Assembly (NCBI RefSeq): GCF_016808095.1 | Contig: NC_068976.1 | Location: 5,923,001 to 5,987,000, forward strand | DNA from: Vigna angularis | Taxonomy: Eukaryota > Streptophyta > Magnoliopsida > Fabales > Fabaceae | Direction of reading: 5' to 3' | DNA: 64,000 bases | Shown here: positions 11,800-24,470 of the stretch, one piece after another | Position numbering within the stretch: the stretch's first letter is position 1 | Layout of the letters: each line of letters begins with the position of its first letter | Notes under the pieces: generated by a model | Database searches by the model: none | The model's input: the letters and a program-made list of their open reading frames with translations, nothing else | Told to the model about the DNA's origin: nothing | Position numbers and translations under genes: made by a program

Positions 11800-12410
11800 A
11801 AGAAAAAGAAAAGGTTTTTAGCACAAGGACGATGCGCGCGATCACACATGTGCCTAAACCTTTAAAACATATTTTTGTAATTTTAATTAAGAAAAAAGAA
11901 AAGGTTTTTAGCACAAGGACGACACGAGCGGTCACACGTGTGCTTAACCTACGTATTTTTTGTAATTTTATAAAAGAAAGGGAAAATGTTTTTAGCACGA
12001 GGACGATGCGAGCGATCACACACGTGCCTAACCCTTAAAATATATTTTTTTGAATTTTTTATAAAAGAAAGGGAAAAGGTTTTTAACACGAGGACGATGC
12101 GAGCGATCACACACGTGCCTAACCCTTAAAATATATTTTTTTGTAATTTTATTTAAGAAAGGGAAAAGGTTTTTAGCACGAGGACGATGCGAGCGATCAC
12201 ACACGTGCCTAACCCTTAAAATATATTTTTTTGTAATTTTATTTAAGAAAGGGAAAAGGTTTTTAGCACAAGGACGATGCGTGCGATCACACATGTGCCT
12301 AAACCTTTTAAAATATTTTTGTTATTATTTGAGAAGAAGAAAAGGTTTTAGCACAAGGACGATGCGTGCGATCACACATGTGCTTAACCTTTTATAACAT
12401 ATTTTTGTAA
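11800..12410. repeat. 84-90 bp tandem array inside the 5' LTR
   Basis: Seven copies marked by GCACAAGGACGATGCG or GCACGAGGACGATGCG at about 11821, 11911, 11995, 12085, 12175, 12265 and 12351, each followed by a GATCACAC(A/G)TGTGC core and a T-rich spacer. The three central copies are nearly identical, the outer ones diverged, the usual pattern of unequal exchange in the middle of an array. Confidence 0.88.
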
Positions 12411-12604
12411 ATTTTATTTTTTATGTGTATATAAGTAAAATTATTATATATATATTTTGAAATAAGTGGATATTTAAAAAGATAAATAAAATAAAATAAA
12501 ATAAAATGAAATGAAATAAGATGAATAAACAGGCAAATAAATAAATAAATAATAAAAAAAAACAACAAAATGGGGGTGCCAAAATAAATAAAAAGGGGTG
12601 TCGA

Positions 12605-13450
12605 ACGGTCGGTCAAAAAGTTTGGATAACGAGCGCTCGTTTGTTTGGATAACTAGCGCTCGTTGGTGAGAAGGTTGAACGGACGCCGGGAAAGGCTTAA
12701 GGTTAACGAGCGCTCGTTCGTTTGGATAACGAGCGTTCGTTGGTGAGAAGGTTGAATGGTCAGTCGAGAAAAGCTTAAGGTTAACGAGCGCTCGTTGGGG
12801 ACGAGCATTCGATGGGGAGTTGACGAACGGACGCTGGGAAAGGGGCCGAATGACGAGCGCTCGTTGGGGACGAGCGTTCGATGGGGAGTTGACGAACGGA
12901 CGCTGGGAAAGGGGCCGAATGACGAGCGCTCGTTGGGGACGAGCGTTCGTTGGGGAATTGGCGAACGGACGCTGGGAAACGGGCTAAATGACGAGCGCTC
13001 GTTGGGGGACGAGCGTTCGTTGGGGAATGACGAACGGATGCTGGGAAATGGGCCGAATGACGAGCGCTCGTTGGGGACGAGCGTTCGTTGGGGAATTGGC
13101 GAACGGACGCTGGGAAACGGGCTAAATGACGACCGCTCGTTGGGGGACGAGCGTTCGTTGGGGAATGACGAACGGATGCTGGGAAATGGGCCGAATGACG
13201 AGCGCTCGTTGGGGACGAGCGTTCGTTGGGGAATTGGCGAACGGACGCTGGGAAACGGGCTAAATGACGACCGCTCGTTGGGGGACGAGCGTTCGTTGGG
13301 GAATGACGAACGGATGCTGGGAAATGGGCCGAATGACGAGCGCTCGTTGGGGACGAGCGTTCGTTGGGGAATTGGCGAACGGATGCTGGGAAACGGGCTA
13401 AATGACGAGCGCTCGTTGGGGGACGAGCGTTCGTTGGGGAATGGTCACCA
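12605..13450. repeat. GC-rich 69/138-bp tandem array inside the 5' LTR
   Basis: Same array as at 61-740, here with its left margin visible: two introductory units containing GTTTGGATAACGAGCG and GGTGAGAAGGTTGAA, then alternating 69-bp monomers. Identical phrases (for example GACGACCGCTCG at 13128 and 13266) recur exactly 138 bp apart. Confidence 0.9.
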
Positions 13451-15842
13451 AACGGTCCGTCCAAGAAGTGGCCGGACGGACGTTCGGTGAGGAGGTAGAC
13501 GACGAACGTTCGAAAAAGGCTTAACGTGCGTTTATTTATGGGCTTGGCCCACCGGGGTAGTTTCTAACCTAGAATTCCCTTAGGGGTTCTGCCTTCCCAT
13601 TCTCATTCACTCATTCACGCCGTTCCTCTCAAATGAGACCAATGTCTCCTTCTCTCTGACCAAAAGGAGTTGCTCCTCCACGCACTGCAACGTCGACGCC
13701 GCTGCCTCCACCGCAGTTGGCCGCCGCAAGCCACGAGCCAGGGCGTCGCCGTCAAGGTCGTTGCCGGCGACCACCCTGATCTCTCCCTCTCTTTCTACCG
13801 TCATTTCTTTGATTGTGTAATGGGTGCCATGTGTGTGAATGTTGTTTTCTGGTTGTTACGGGTGTGTGTGTGTGTGTGTGTGTATGGTGATGGGAAAACA
13901 TGATTGAGACTAGGCACCGAGTGGGTTTTGGTTTTGGTCTGTTGGGATTGGCCGTGAGCGTGGGAGTTAGGAAGGAGAGAGGGAGCGTGGTGAAACAGAG
14001 AATGAATGGAAGTGGAGATCGGTGTTGAATGGTTGATGGCGATGGTGGATGGCGATGGTGGATGGTACAGTGGCCAATTCTGGCTTTGATTCAGCGAAGG
14101 TAAAGTACGAGCTTGTGTTTGGGTGCTGGAACTTGGTCATTGTTCTTGGTTGGTTGTGGCATTGTGCAATGCAGGTTGAGGATGATGGTGTTGGAGGTGG
14201 TCATGTTGACCGAATGGGATGGATTTCAAGAGCAGAGAAACTGAAATCAGTGGTGGCTAGGGAGGATGATAGATGTAGCGCGTGAGTTGGGATGGATTTG
14301 GTTTCGGAGGGTGTGATTTTGTTGAGTGAATAGAGAAGAGCGTGAGAGTGAATGGAAGATAGGAAAATGGTGGGTTCTCTGGCTTTAAGTGTGCTGAAGG
14401 AATTGAGAGTTTTACGTGTGAGGGGGGTATTGATTGAAGATTGGTGTTGGCCGTGTATAAGGTTCAATGTCCGGTCAATGATGGAAGCAGGATGATGACG
14501 GGAAATATGATGGAAGTAGTGAGTGAGCTGTGAAGAAGAAACAAGCGGTTGGGATGGTTACGGGTGAGAGGAGCAGAGGGGTTGGAGAGTGATTTGAGAA
14601 GTGTAGGATAGATGATGGATGTGAGGTATATGAAAGAAGAAGATGATGATGATGGAGATGGTGTTGGAGATGAACGTGATGACGCTAGAGGTGGTGTTGG
14701 ATAGTATAAGGTGTTGGAGATGAATGATGGATGGCGTTGAAGATGATGGGCATGGTCGTGTATCTGGTATAAGGATGAAGATGGTGATCGTGAGGTAATA
14801 AGGATGAAGATCCTGGGTATTGGCCGTGAGGTGTTGATGATTGGAAATGAAAGTGAAGAAGAAAGGTACTGGCCGTGAGGCGTAAGGATGAAGAGATGGA
14901 TGTTGATGTGTATAAGGGTATTTACAAATATCCACAACACCATGAATGTATTCAACTAAACATATGCAAACTTAGCAACAATGTAACAGAGACATGTTCA
15001 AAACTCAGTAAAACCTGGAGTGCAAGGTATTACTTACCTTTTGAAGCTTCGTTTGCTATTGCCAACCTTGTGTCTCCGATGAGTCTCTCCCCTGAGTAGC
15101 TGACTTCTCCCCTCTCTTTTTTGTGAATAATGTCTCTTGTTCTTCTTTGTAGGTCTTTTTTCTCAGAAAATGGATGATTCTCCCTCTAGTCTAGTAAGGT
15201 GTCCTCTCCCTTTTTTTTTTTGAGTGTTTTTTGTGTAACCCCTTTTATTTTCTCTTCTCCATTGCTTTTTGCGGATTGCCAATCCCTCTGCTGTGCCTTC
15301 TGCCAAACCAAATCGCGCCTGCTCTCCTCAAAACTTGCCTTGTCCTTTGCCTGCCCAAAACCAATTTGTCTCCTCACAGCAGAAAACCGTTTTCCTTTCC
15401 TCCACTGTGTCCCCTCCTTTTTGCCAATTTGTCCTTTTCTCACTTTTTGATTCATTTTTTTTTATATTTTAATTTAATTTAATTTTAAAACCTTTTAACT
15501 AATAATAATTTTTTAATTATACACAAAATGAAAAGATAAAAATTTAATTAAAATCAAAAAAATAAAAAATAAAAATAAAAAATAAGAATTAAAATTAAAA
15601 CGAAAAAAAGAGAAGAAAAAAAAATAAATAAATAAATAAAAGGAAAAAAAAAGTAAAATAAATAAAAAGAGATAGAATAAAAACAAAATAAGCAATAAAG
15701 AAAAAGGGTAATAAAAACACTAAGATAAAATAAATAGAACTAAAAAAGGAAATAGGTAAATGAATAATAAAAAGGTTAAATATGTGACAACCAAAATGCA
15801 ATAAAACTATAAAAAAAATCCGGACGAAATTGAGTATTGACA

Positions 15843-16960
15843 TACAGCAAGCTGGTATAACACAATTGCAACGCTAAAATCTCAGGCTTGAGTCACACGA
15901 AGAAAAACCCACTTTGGAAGGTTTCCTCAAGCCTTGACCTAAGGCTCAAGCCATGAAGAAGCCTTCACATAGAAGCAATCTCAAGAGGCTCTAGCCTATA
16001 ACTGCATAACTTAATCCACAAAGGAAACCCGCCATGGGAAGGAACCTCACAGCTAGAGCCATTGATGCCACTACTGCAGGTACACTGTCAAAGTCTATAA
16101 AAACATAATTTCTCCTTCATTTTAGGAAGACTTTCTGAAGACCCTTGAGAGTGCTTTTAAGAGATCTTTTAGATAGTCTTTTCACACCTTTCCTCTATAA
16201 TTAAAGAACATCTTTAAAGGTCTAGAAGATGGAGTTTCTTCTATGTTGTAACTTAATTTTCATTCATTATGAGGAGTTAAATTTCCTAGGTGTTGGAATG
16301 AGATGTAAACCACTTTAAACTTTCTTGTATTTAGTATTATCTTTATTTATGAATGTTTTCTTTTGATCATAAGTTTGTTAATTGATTTATGCTTATTGTT
16401 TGATGAATTGATCACTCATCTTATCTAACTGGTTTGAGATTGAGTGGAAACTAGTCTCAAGTTGTGGTCCAATTATTTTTCCTATATGCTTATAAATGCT
16501 AGGAATAAATCTAGGGTTACAACTGGAGAAAGAGTCTTGATCTTAATGCAAATTATCCATTCAAGCAAACACTAAGGAATCATACTAAAGTTTGGTGATT
16601 ATAGGCTCTAGGTTTCAAGGATGGACCTAGAGTTACATTTAAGAGAACTCCTAGGACTTGGTCATTTAGAACATCATATTTAATATAGACCTGGTACAAT
16701 AGAGGGAAAAGTGGTAGAGTCAAACTTCAACACGGTTTGATGAACTGAAAGTCACTTGCTTTGTAATCCAAACTATTTTCCAATATATTTCAACCTATTT
16801 TCATGAATCCAATTTTGTTTTCTACACAACACAATCATTGTTATTTTACATTAAATGATCAAGATAGTTAAAACATAGTATTTATTGGCAAAATTCATGT
16901 GGATACGACATTTGTTATACTACAAACTACCGAATATACTTGCTAGTATACATGGGTTAT
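15843..16960. repeat. LTR-like fragment interrupted by the Ogre-type insertion
   Basis: The text has the flavour of a gypsy LTR and leader: many short non-coding phrases, a possible TATA (TCTATAAAAAC near 16095) and near the right end GATACGACATTTGTTATACT followed by TGCTAGTATAC, a phrase common at ends of plant gypsy LTRs. Its left part would lie beyond the other side of the Ogre element, outside the window. Exact ends and family are not determined. Confidence 0.4.
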
Positions 16961-18040
16961 TGTGTGGAAACCCAACACTCACTAAAGCTCTAATAAGATG
17001 TCATGTGAGCACAAAAGACTCATGCTCTACTGTGGATCATATTAACTACACAAGTCAATATGAGCTATTGGTTGATGGAGATCCCTCACACGTAGTGACC
17101 ACAGAAAAACTCTTGATGAAATTAAATAGGCTGAATAAAGGACCATTAGTGCTAAAGTAGGAGTTAAGACTATTTGACCTCTAGTGTCATGTCTCATTCA
17201 GTGGGAAGTCCAATAGCCTGATAAGGTTAATGAAGAAATCAGATAGCTCAATGGGAAGTCCAAATCGCTAAGTAATGTGCATGGAGAACTCAGATATCTC
17301 TGTCGAAAGTGTAGTGAGCTCGATAAGGTGTTATCCGAGCTATCTGGACAACTTCCACCGAGCTATCCATGTTCCCCGTGAGCCTTACCAGGCTATCCGA
17401 ACTTGCCATCAAGCTATATGAGTTTTCCTTTCACCTTATCGGGATGTGTGGACTTCTAACCAAGCTATCCAAATGTCTTGTTGTCCTTAGGACATAGTAC
17501 ATGTGTTTGACCAACCTTACTAGGCTGGGGACATTGTACACTATTTTTCATCGAGCTATCTTGTCGATCTTAGGACATAATACACGTTTCTTAAAAGGTG
17601 GTACAACATTTGCCACATTAAAAATGACTAACAATGTTGGTCATAGAGGACTAAATTCGTGACTTTCTAAAAGAAGAGGAAAGAAAATGGATCAAAGCTT
17701 GAAAAAGAGACGAAAACAAAAAACGCATGATAATTTAGAGACCAAAACCATATTTAATCTTTTTTTATCAAGTTTGATTTTATTCTTGAATTTTTTTTCA
17801 AATGAGTTATTTTATCTTACTTTTTTAATTTTATGTAATGCACCTTTAAAAGTTACACCTTCAATGCATTAAGATTTATTTTAAATATAAACTTTAAAAT
17901 TATTATTGCAAAAATTATTAAATTTATCATTTATAATAATATTGATTGAGTAATAAAACAGTTATAAATAAATTTAAAAAAGAAAACTAAATTTAAATAA
18001 TTATGCATTTCCAATAATTCATTTTAAAATTAGGGAAGAT
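16961..18040. other. No gene; cluster of inverted GAGCTATC words
   Basis: No convincing frame. Between about 17200 and 17620 the word GAGCTATC (17343, 17362, 17557) and its complement GATAGCTC (17247) recur in similar surroundings, together with GATAAGGT and ACCTTATC. This gives a local fold-back character that may be part of a DNA transposon; no terminal repeat or target duplication was found. Confidence 0.35.
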
Positions 18041-19100
18041 GTAATGTTTGGTTTCTATGTTTATTGAAAATGCACAGGTGATTCTTATGAAAAAATTTTA
18101 GCATGAATACATTATCAAAATGATTATGAAAAAAAGTTTAACATCAATTGTCAATGTCCTATGGTGGTTGATGTATATGATGGGTTATGGGCTCTTTAGC
18201 TTAAGTGGTAGAGTTTATGATAAAGCTTATGATGAAGCTTGAGGTGGAACATGCATCGCATGAACCAATAGCAAATAATCATGACAATGTTTGTATTGTG
18301 AATGAATGTTCTTTTATTAAGAATAGTAGAATTTGATTTCTTGGTTGGTATGTCTCTTTTTGGAGGATGTTACTCTCATTGTTAATAGTTTGCATGGTTT
18401 ATAACAATGAGATTCAACTCATAGTAGTTTAACGAGAGTTCCAAATCCTTTAACCTCTATGGATATTCGTTTTGCAGAAGAATTGAAAATAACTTATAAA
18501 TTGGCTAATATGCTTAATGTAAGGAAAATTTTTAATATTAAAGATGATGAGTCTCTTAAATCTACAAGAAAACTTATTAGGTGCAAGCCAAAAAAGGATA
18601 ATACTAAATCCTCCCAAACAAAAACTTCTAAAAGTTAAAAGCCTTTTTCTTGAAATACGAGAGGATTGACTAATGATAATTTTTTAATGTGTTGAGGAAT
18701 TTAATTTTTTCATGATATATGGAGTTTAAAATAGTTTTTATGATGTAATTTTATCATAGTTTGATATAATTTTCCCATATTTTTATTTCTTTTTTTAATA
18801 AAATCTTTACGAAATTACAATATGTCCAAGATAAACTTATTTGTAATACATTATTGTATTATGTAGAACTGAGATGATTTTGGCAAAAAATAATGCTTTT
18901 CATGTTAATATGTTGTTTATATTGTTTAACATGCTTCAGTATCAATTGAAAAGTACATTTAACATATAAAACAATTAATGCAATTAAATTTAAAAAATTA
19001 TATCTATTAATTTTTAAATTTTAAAAATCAAAATATATTAAAATTTCAAAAATAAACAATTCTAATTTTCCATATAAGTAAAAAAAATATCAAAAAGTAA
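18041..19100. other. AT-rich sequence with a possible LINE trace
   Basis: Around 18440-18680 the plus strand has a degenerate coding feel (GATGATGAGTCTCTTAAATC) that ends with ACGAGAGGATTGACTAATGA, reminiscent of the N-RGL-N start of the LINE endonuclease domain. Stops interrupt every frame. No other feature seen. Confidence 0.2.
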
Positions 19101-22100
19101 AAAGATACTTAATCCTAAAATAAAATACATAAATTATCAACATGTACTAATTTATCGGTATTATTACATGCAACACTTGTTCTTCTTCTGATTATTTCTG
19201 CAATACTTACCGAAACCAAGGGAACAGATATTTTCGTTGACGATAAGCCTAAGCTTCTCATCCGTGGGACCCACGTAGCATTGATAATTTTCATTCTTCT
19301 AGAGTGGTTCCAATTCAACCTTTCTTTTAAATCATCGTACATCTGTTTTATTCAATTAAATATTATTATTTAAGTTAAACTAAAGTGCTCATTAAAACAC
19401 AAGGATATAATTAAGTATTTATTTTATTTTAACTTTAATAAAAATTGACCTAATTAAATTTTAATATCTCTTAAATTTAATGTTTTAAAATTAAGCTGTT
19501 ATTAAAAAACTTGCCAATTGATTTGATTTTAGTGTTAACGAATAAGTTGGATAACGAATAAGAGAAAACTAAAAAGAAGTTGATGCATAATTAAAAACAT
19601 AAAACTGAAAATAATCATAATTTTATTTTATTTGTAACAAAATCAAACTATATAACATTTAAACAAAAATAAAAAAGTTAACTATTGAATAAAATATTTT
19701 TTAATACAAATTCAATTAAAAATAAATAAATAAATAAAAGAATGAAAAAGGTAATAAAGTGTTTATTTGATTTAATATTTTGTGTTCCATAAATGGGTCA
19801 ATATTTGCGAAATCTTGTGAATGTTCTCCAATGTTTCCGCCGTTGGAGCACGACAATGATTCTGGCAAAGGCGGTGTCGTTGGTTATAAGATCGAAGATT
19901 TAACTAATAAATACTGCCATTAGTCTCCTCAACTCACAACGTTCTTGTCCTTTTGCACCCAATAAAATACAACCTAACAGCAACCTTACAAATTTCGAAA
20001 ACCCAATAACAAAAATTAGTGTCTTCCCATTTTACTATGCATACTCCAAACTACCTCATGAAAATGATATTCTAACCGATTAATAACCACTATTTATGAA
20101 CCTTTTCGATCTCTCTCTTCAGTTTTTCTGTCCTTTTCTTTCTTCAGTACTATTTTCACTTGTTCAAATTAAACTACCATAAATTTATTTAATTCATTCA
20201 ACTATTTTTTTCAACAGTGTAAAATTATTTATTTTCTTACACTTTATTACAATTTAATAAAGATTATAGATAATATATTTGAATTCACATAATTCTTTAT
20301 CTAAAACTTTCAAATCATAAATTAATGGATCTTTCATTTTTATATACAGTTCTTTTTCTTATTTTTTATTAGACTTAAATTTATAATTGATTCTTAATCC
20401 TTATAAACACTAATCAATTGAGACATATTTATATGACTTTAACCATGTAAAAAATTGGTATCACTTTATTTAAAATTTTCATAAATAAATTAATAAATTT
20501 TTTATTTTTATATATTATTTTACTTTTTTATTTTTTTATTTTTATTCAATAATGTTGGACTTAGACGATTCTCAACCCCGTTGTAAACACTAATCAGATT
20601 ACAGTATTTTTTTTAATACTAATTTCTTTCAATATTTTAATCTAATACCACTTGTAATACTGTAAAAGTTGTACACATCATGCCATATAAAATTGAACAC
20701 GAATTGTTCATTAATATGAATGTTCCAAAACGAGGGAACCCGTAAAATATTTTAATAAAATTATGTCTTTTTAAGTTTTTTGAATAAAAGAAGTTAATTA
20801 CAAATTTCTAAGATTGTTGAGTAAAATTTCCAACAAAACTAATAATGATTAAAACGAAAATGAAGTCGTCATATTGTCCAAATTAAGATCTTCATTTGCA
20901 GCATCACACCGTCATTGATATAAACTATATATCATGACACGATTATTAAACTATAATACCTTGAATCTAAGAGCAGAATGAACAAATGTTTTGTGAGAAC
21001 ATCATCAAACGGCGTCCTTTGACCTTAACTATCTTAACTTTCAAACACAAACAGACATAATTTTAATTTTTGACCACAGTGCACAGACTTTCAAACACAG
21101 AATCAATACTTTCCCATAGTCATACCTCTGAATCATTCAACACTTCAATAATAACTAGTTTCTTCAAATTTTCTTGACATTGAAATTTAAACCCTTTGAT
21201 TTTTAACAAGTTTCAGTTTTCTTGATTGCATAGTGCATCTATTTTTTTAATTATAAAAGTTGAATTAATACACTAAATATATATATCTTAAGATTTGAAG
21301 TTGAAAATAAGATTAATTTCTTATATATATTAAAGTCATGTTTCATTAACTGTAAAACCAATAAATGATTCTTACATTGAAACCTTGTTTGATGAAAATA
21401 TATATAGTTGAATTATCATACTAAGAATGATAATTGATAAAGTGGAGAGAGTCAATGATTGGTATGAATTTTGATCTCTTTCTCCTTTTGCGAACATGTC
21501 CCAGACACAATGTTATGAACATTGAGCAGTAGATGTAGCACATGCTCTACCATCATACATGGTGTAAGAGTGCATTAATTAGGGTTTGGTAAGAGAGAGA
21601 GATAAACAGAAGAAAATGGGATGTAGCATATGGATAGAAGAATGAAACAAACATCCCAAAAATCTCAAAGGTGAATGAAACAAATCACATGGCTAAGAAG
21701 AGTATGTAGGGACTGTTTCAGATCTGGTTGGCTTCAGGTCACACTCATTGGTCCATACTTTGGATTTTCCTCACCTTCGTTTAATCCTACACCTCTTTCA
21801 CTCTTTATCTTCAACTAATTTTTTTTTTCATTCTTTTTTCTAAAAATAAATTCTATAATGAAGAAGTATATATTCTTTTATAGCATATCGTTGGTGTAAA
21901 ATATTAATTAGTTTTTCTAATGATTATTTTCCTAAAAAATATCTGATTGATCATCTTCTATCATTAGAATTAAGACGCTCAGCTTGTTCTTTTTAGTTTT
22001 GAATTAATATAATTATCTTTTAAGAAAAAAAAAAGAGAAAAATATACAAGTAATAGATAAAGAAAAAAAAGTCAAGATAGCAATAACATGTTGAAACTGT

Positions 22101-23040
22101 CCCACATAAAGTAGAGAAAAACATTATTTTTCTTCCTCTTTTATCCTCCATATTTAAGTTTTATTTTAAAAAATATTTTTATACTATTAAGAAAAATAGA
22201 CCGGCGCTTGAGATGCGTCAATGTTTTAAAGAAATGAAGTACCTATATATTAACTATTGTTTTATATTTAACTCTTTTCCAAATTATAGTGATACAAATA
22301 CTTACATTTAAGGTTGTGATTGAAAATTAGTTTGGTGCTATCGCTTAGAAACTAACAATGAAATGAGGCAATTCTGGTTAATAAGTATTTTGTTTCTTTT
22401 AAAACAAAATAAATTATACTCTCACTAGTTGATAACGTGTTATGAAAAAATAAATGTCATTAGTGGCGTTTTAATTTAATAAATATGTTCTTTTAAGAAA
22501 GTAAAAGGTAAAAGTTTAGATTATTTTGATGTATAAATTAAAATTTTAATTATTCAAATTTAATTATAAAAAAAATGACATTATATATGAAGGCTGATGG
22601 AAAATACCTTCTCTTAGATTTAGATAAATAAAAATTCTTAAACTTTAAGCTTCTAAAAACAAATTCAAATTGCTCGTCTCTTAATGAAGGTTTTCTTTTT
22701 TTAGCATAACTACGAAAAAAAAAGATTAAAAGATTACTTCGATGTTATGACCTAATAACAAAAAAAAAAGTACATCAAAAACTCAAATTATAATTCATAA
22801 AAAGTACATGCACCAAAATATCTTATTTATATATGTCTAGTTCTTTGACACTTTATGCCATAAAAAAATGTGGGACGAGACTACATGCTCCAAGTCTCTT
22901 CTCTTTCATGACTTGAAATTTTTTTCCTATATTCTCTAGGTTTTGGTCATCCATTCAAGGCCCCCAATTAAGCCCAATTGCAACTCACTCAAGTCTCTAA
23001 ATAATACTACAACAATTTAAAGAGAATGTACATAATGTTA
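19101..23040. other. AT-rich intergenic sequence, no gene recognised
   Basis: Only short frames occur (for example 19115-19342 minus), with no family resemblance. I checked by eye for common plant microRNA sequences around 21450-21780 and saw none. Nothing else to report. Confidence 0.5.
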
Positions 23041-24470
23041 GTGTAAAGTGGCTCTAGAAAGGGAGTGAATAGAGCTTGTATACAAATTCAAGAAACTTTT
23101 CATGCAAACAAATTATCAAAGTAAAAGCATATGAAAGGAAAAGCACAAACAAATTTATACTAGTTCACCTCACCACTAAGACTGTCTCTAATCTCTTAAG
23201 CGATCTTCTTAAGATATTTCGCTAATTAATTCCTTTAACTAGAACTAAGTATCACCCTCTCTAGGTTACAATGAGTATCAATTTCTCCAAGTATTTATGA
23301 GTTACAAACCTCTCCATGTTACACCAAGTACAAATCTCTCCATGTTACACCAAGTACAAATCTCTCCAAGTATTAATAAGTATAAACTTATCTGAGTATC
23401 CTTCTCAATTTTCCCTTTAAGATCAAGAACTTTCAATTATAATAACAATAACAATCTCTCAATTAAGAAAGTACAATAAAGCTCACAATTTATAATTCAC
23501 TTTGTGAAGGATATTACAACATTTGTGCTCTTAACCCAATTCTCACAATTTGAAGCACCTAAAAAACACTAGAAGGGGGAGGGGTGTTTAATAGTGTTTA
23601 TGGAAAACGTTTTTCACAACCCTTCTGATATAGTACATTGTCGAGCGTGTAAAATATTCTTTTAAAGGCTTGGACGTTCGACTTTAAATATAAGCTTTGT
23701 AAAGTTCAGCGTGTTATTCAGAATAATTTCTCCTACAATGATTGTAAGAACTTCCTTTAAAAATAAAGGATCATTTAACTTGGAAGTTCTTATATTTCCA
23801 AATATAAAGCTCAATTGCAGGTTTTCTAAGAGGATCATTTAGCAAAGAGAAGAGAGAATAACACGAGAGATTTTATACCGGTTTACTCCAACTAAGTTAC
23901 ATTCAGTCTCCTCTGTAGAGGGTTCCACTATAATCTTCACTCAATTACAAATGAGTATTAGCATTACTCCTGGTACTCAGCTACCTCGCTGAGATTTCCT
24001 TTAAGTATTAGCACACTCCTGGAACTTAGCACTCTATAGAGATTTCCTTTAGTATTTGCACTACTCCTAGTACTCAGCTCCCTACCGAGATTTCCTTGAA
24101 TATTCGCACCACTCCTGGTACTCAGCTCCCTGCTTAAATTTTCTTGAGTATTTGAATCACTCCTGGTACTATACTACCGCACCTAGATTCCTCAACTCAA
24201 AAGAGTTCAGTTGTAAGTGTTTTAATTCTCTACAAAATTGCAATCAACGATTGCTTACAAGAAGTTTAGACTAAATCTCTCTACGAGAGGATCTAATTAC
24301 AATACAATAAGTCTAAACACTCATAGGTGTTTCTCTCTAAAATCTTACAACAGTAAGAGATTTCACACTTAAGCTCGTGAATATCTCTTTCTCTTTTCTC
24401 TTCTCTTATCTTTTCTTTAGCTCAGATGTATTATTTTCTTTGAGCTCTTTTCTCTCTTCTTCTAATGGCA
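23041..24470. repeat. Two dispersed-repeat copies, retroelement-derived
   Basis: A first copy (23050-23560) starts CTAGAAAGGGAGTGAATAGA and carries a 33-bp direct duplication near 23320-23360 (CTCCATGTTACACCAAGTAC). A second (about 23565-24470) starts CACTAGAAGGGGGAGGGGTG and is clearly related along its length to 42005-42870: both share ACAACCCTTCTGATAT, GTAGAGGGTTCCACTATAAT and runs of CACTCCTGGTACT. The family is probably an LTR retroelement; no coding motif is present. Confidence 0.6.

Larger units (their letters stand above)
1..15842 (-). mobile_element. Ogre/Tat-type Ty3-gypsy LTR retrotransposon, non-autonomous, 3' LTR cut by window start
   Basis: Two nearly identical direct repeats (1-3118 and 12722-15842) flank an 8070-bp internal region. 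Read on the minus strand the LTR starts TGTCAATACTC and ends GTTGCGACA, followed two bases later by a primer site that fits plant tRNA-Arg, a known trait of Ogre elements. A purine tract (minus sense) touches the other LTR. The internal region has gag and ORF1 traces but no protease, reverse transcriptase, RNase H or integrase that I can recognise, so it would need enzymes supplied by another element. Predicted full size is about 17.4 kb. I counted about 15-20 substitutions between the LTRs over 3.1 kb, so insertion was recent. The flank right of the element starts TACAG; the matching left duplication is outside the window. Confidence 0.88.
11189..15842 (-). repeat. 5' LTR of the Ogre-type element (complete, 4654 bp)
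   Basis: Left edge set by TGTCGCAACC right beside the primer site, right edge by ATTGACA at 15842, matching the edge of the other copy at 3118. Inside, on the plus strand, are an about 90-bp array (11800-12410), an A-rich spacer with AAATA repeats (12410-12600), the GC-rich 69/138-bp array (12605-13450) and the same unique blocks as the 3' LTR. The length is typical of Ogre LTRs, which are among the longest in plants. Transcription should start inside it on the minus strand; I could not place the start. Confidence 0.87.

Noticed and set aside
18188..18260. tRNA-like start GGCTCTTTAGCTTAAGTGG
   Set aside because: It resembles an A box, but no B box or foldable tRNA follows; a SINE head is possible but unsupported.
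21450..21780. Possible microRNA hairpin
   Set aside because: No match to conserved plant microRNAs that I know, and no long stem could be paired by eye.
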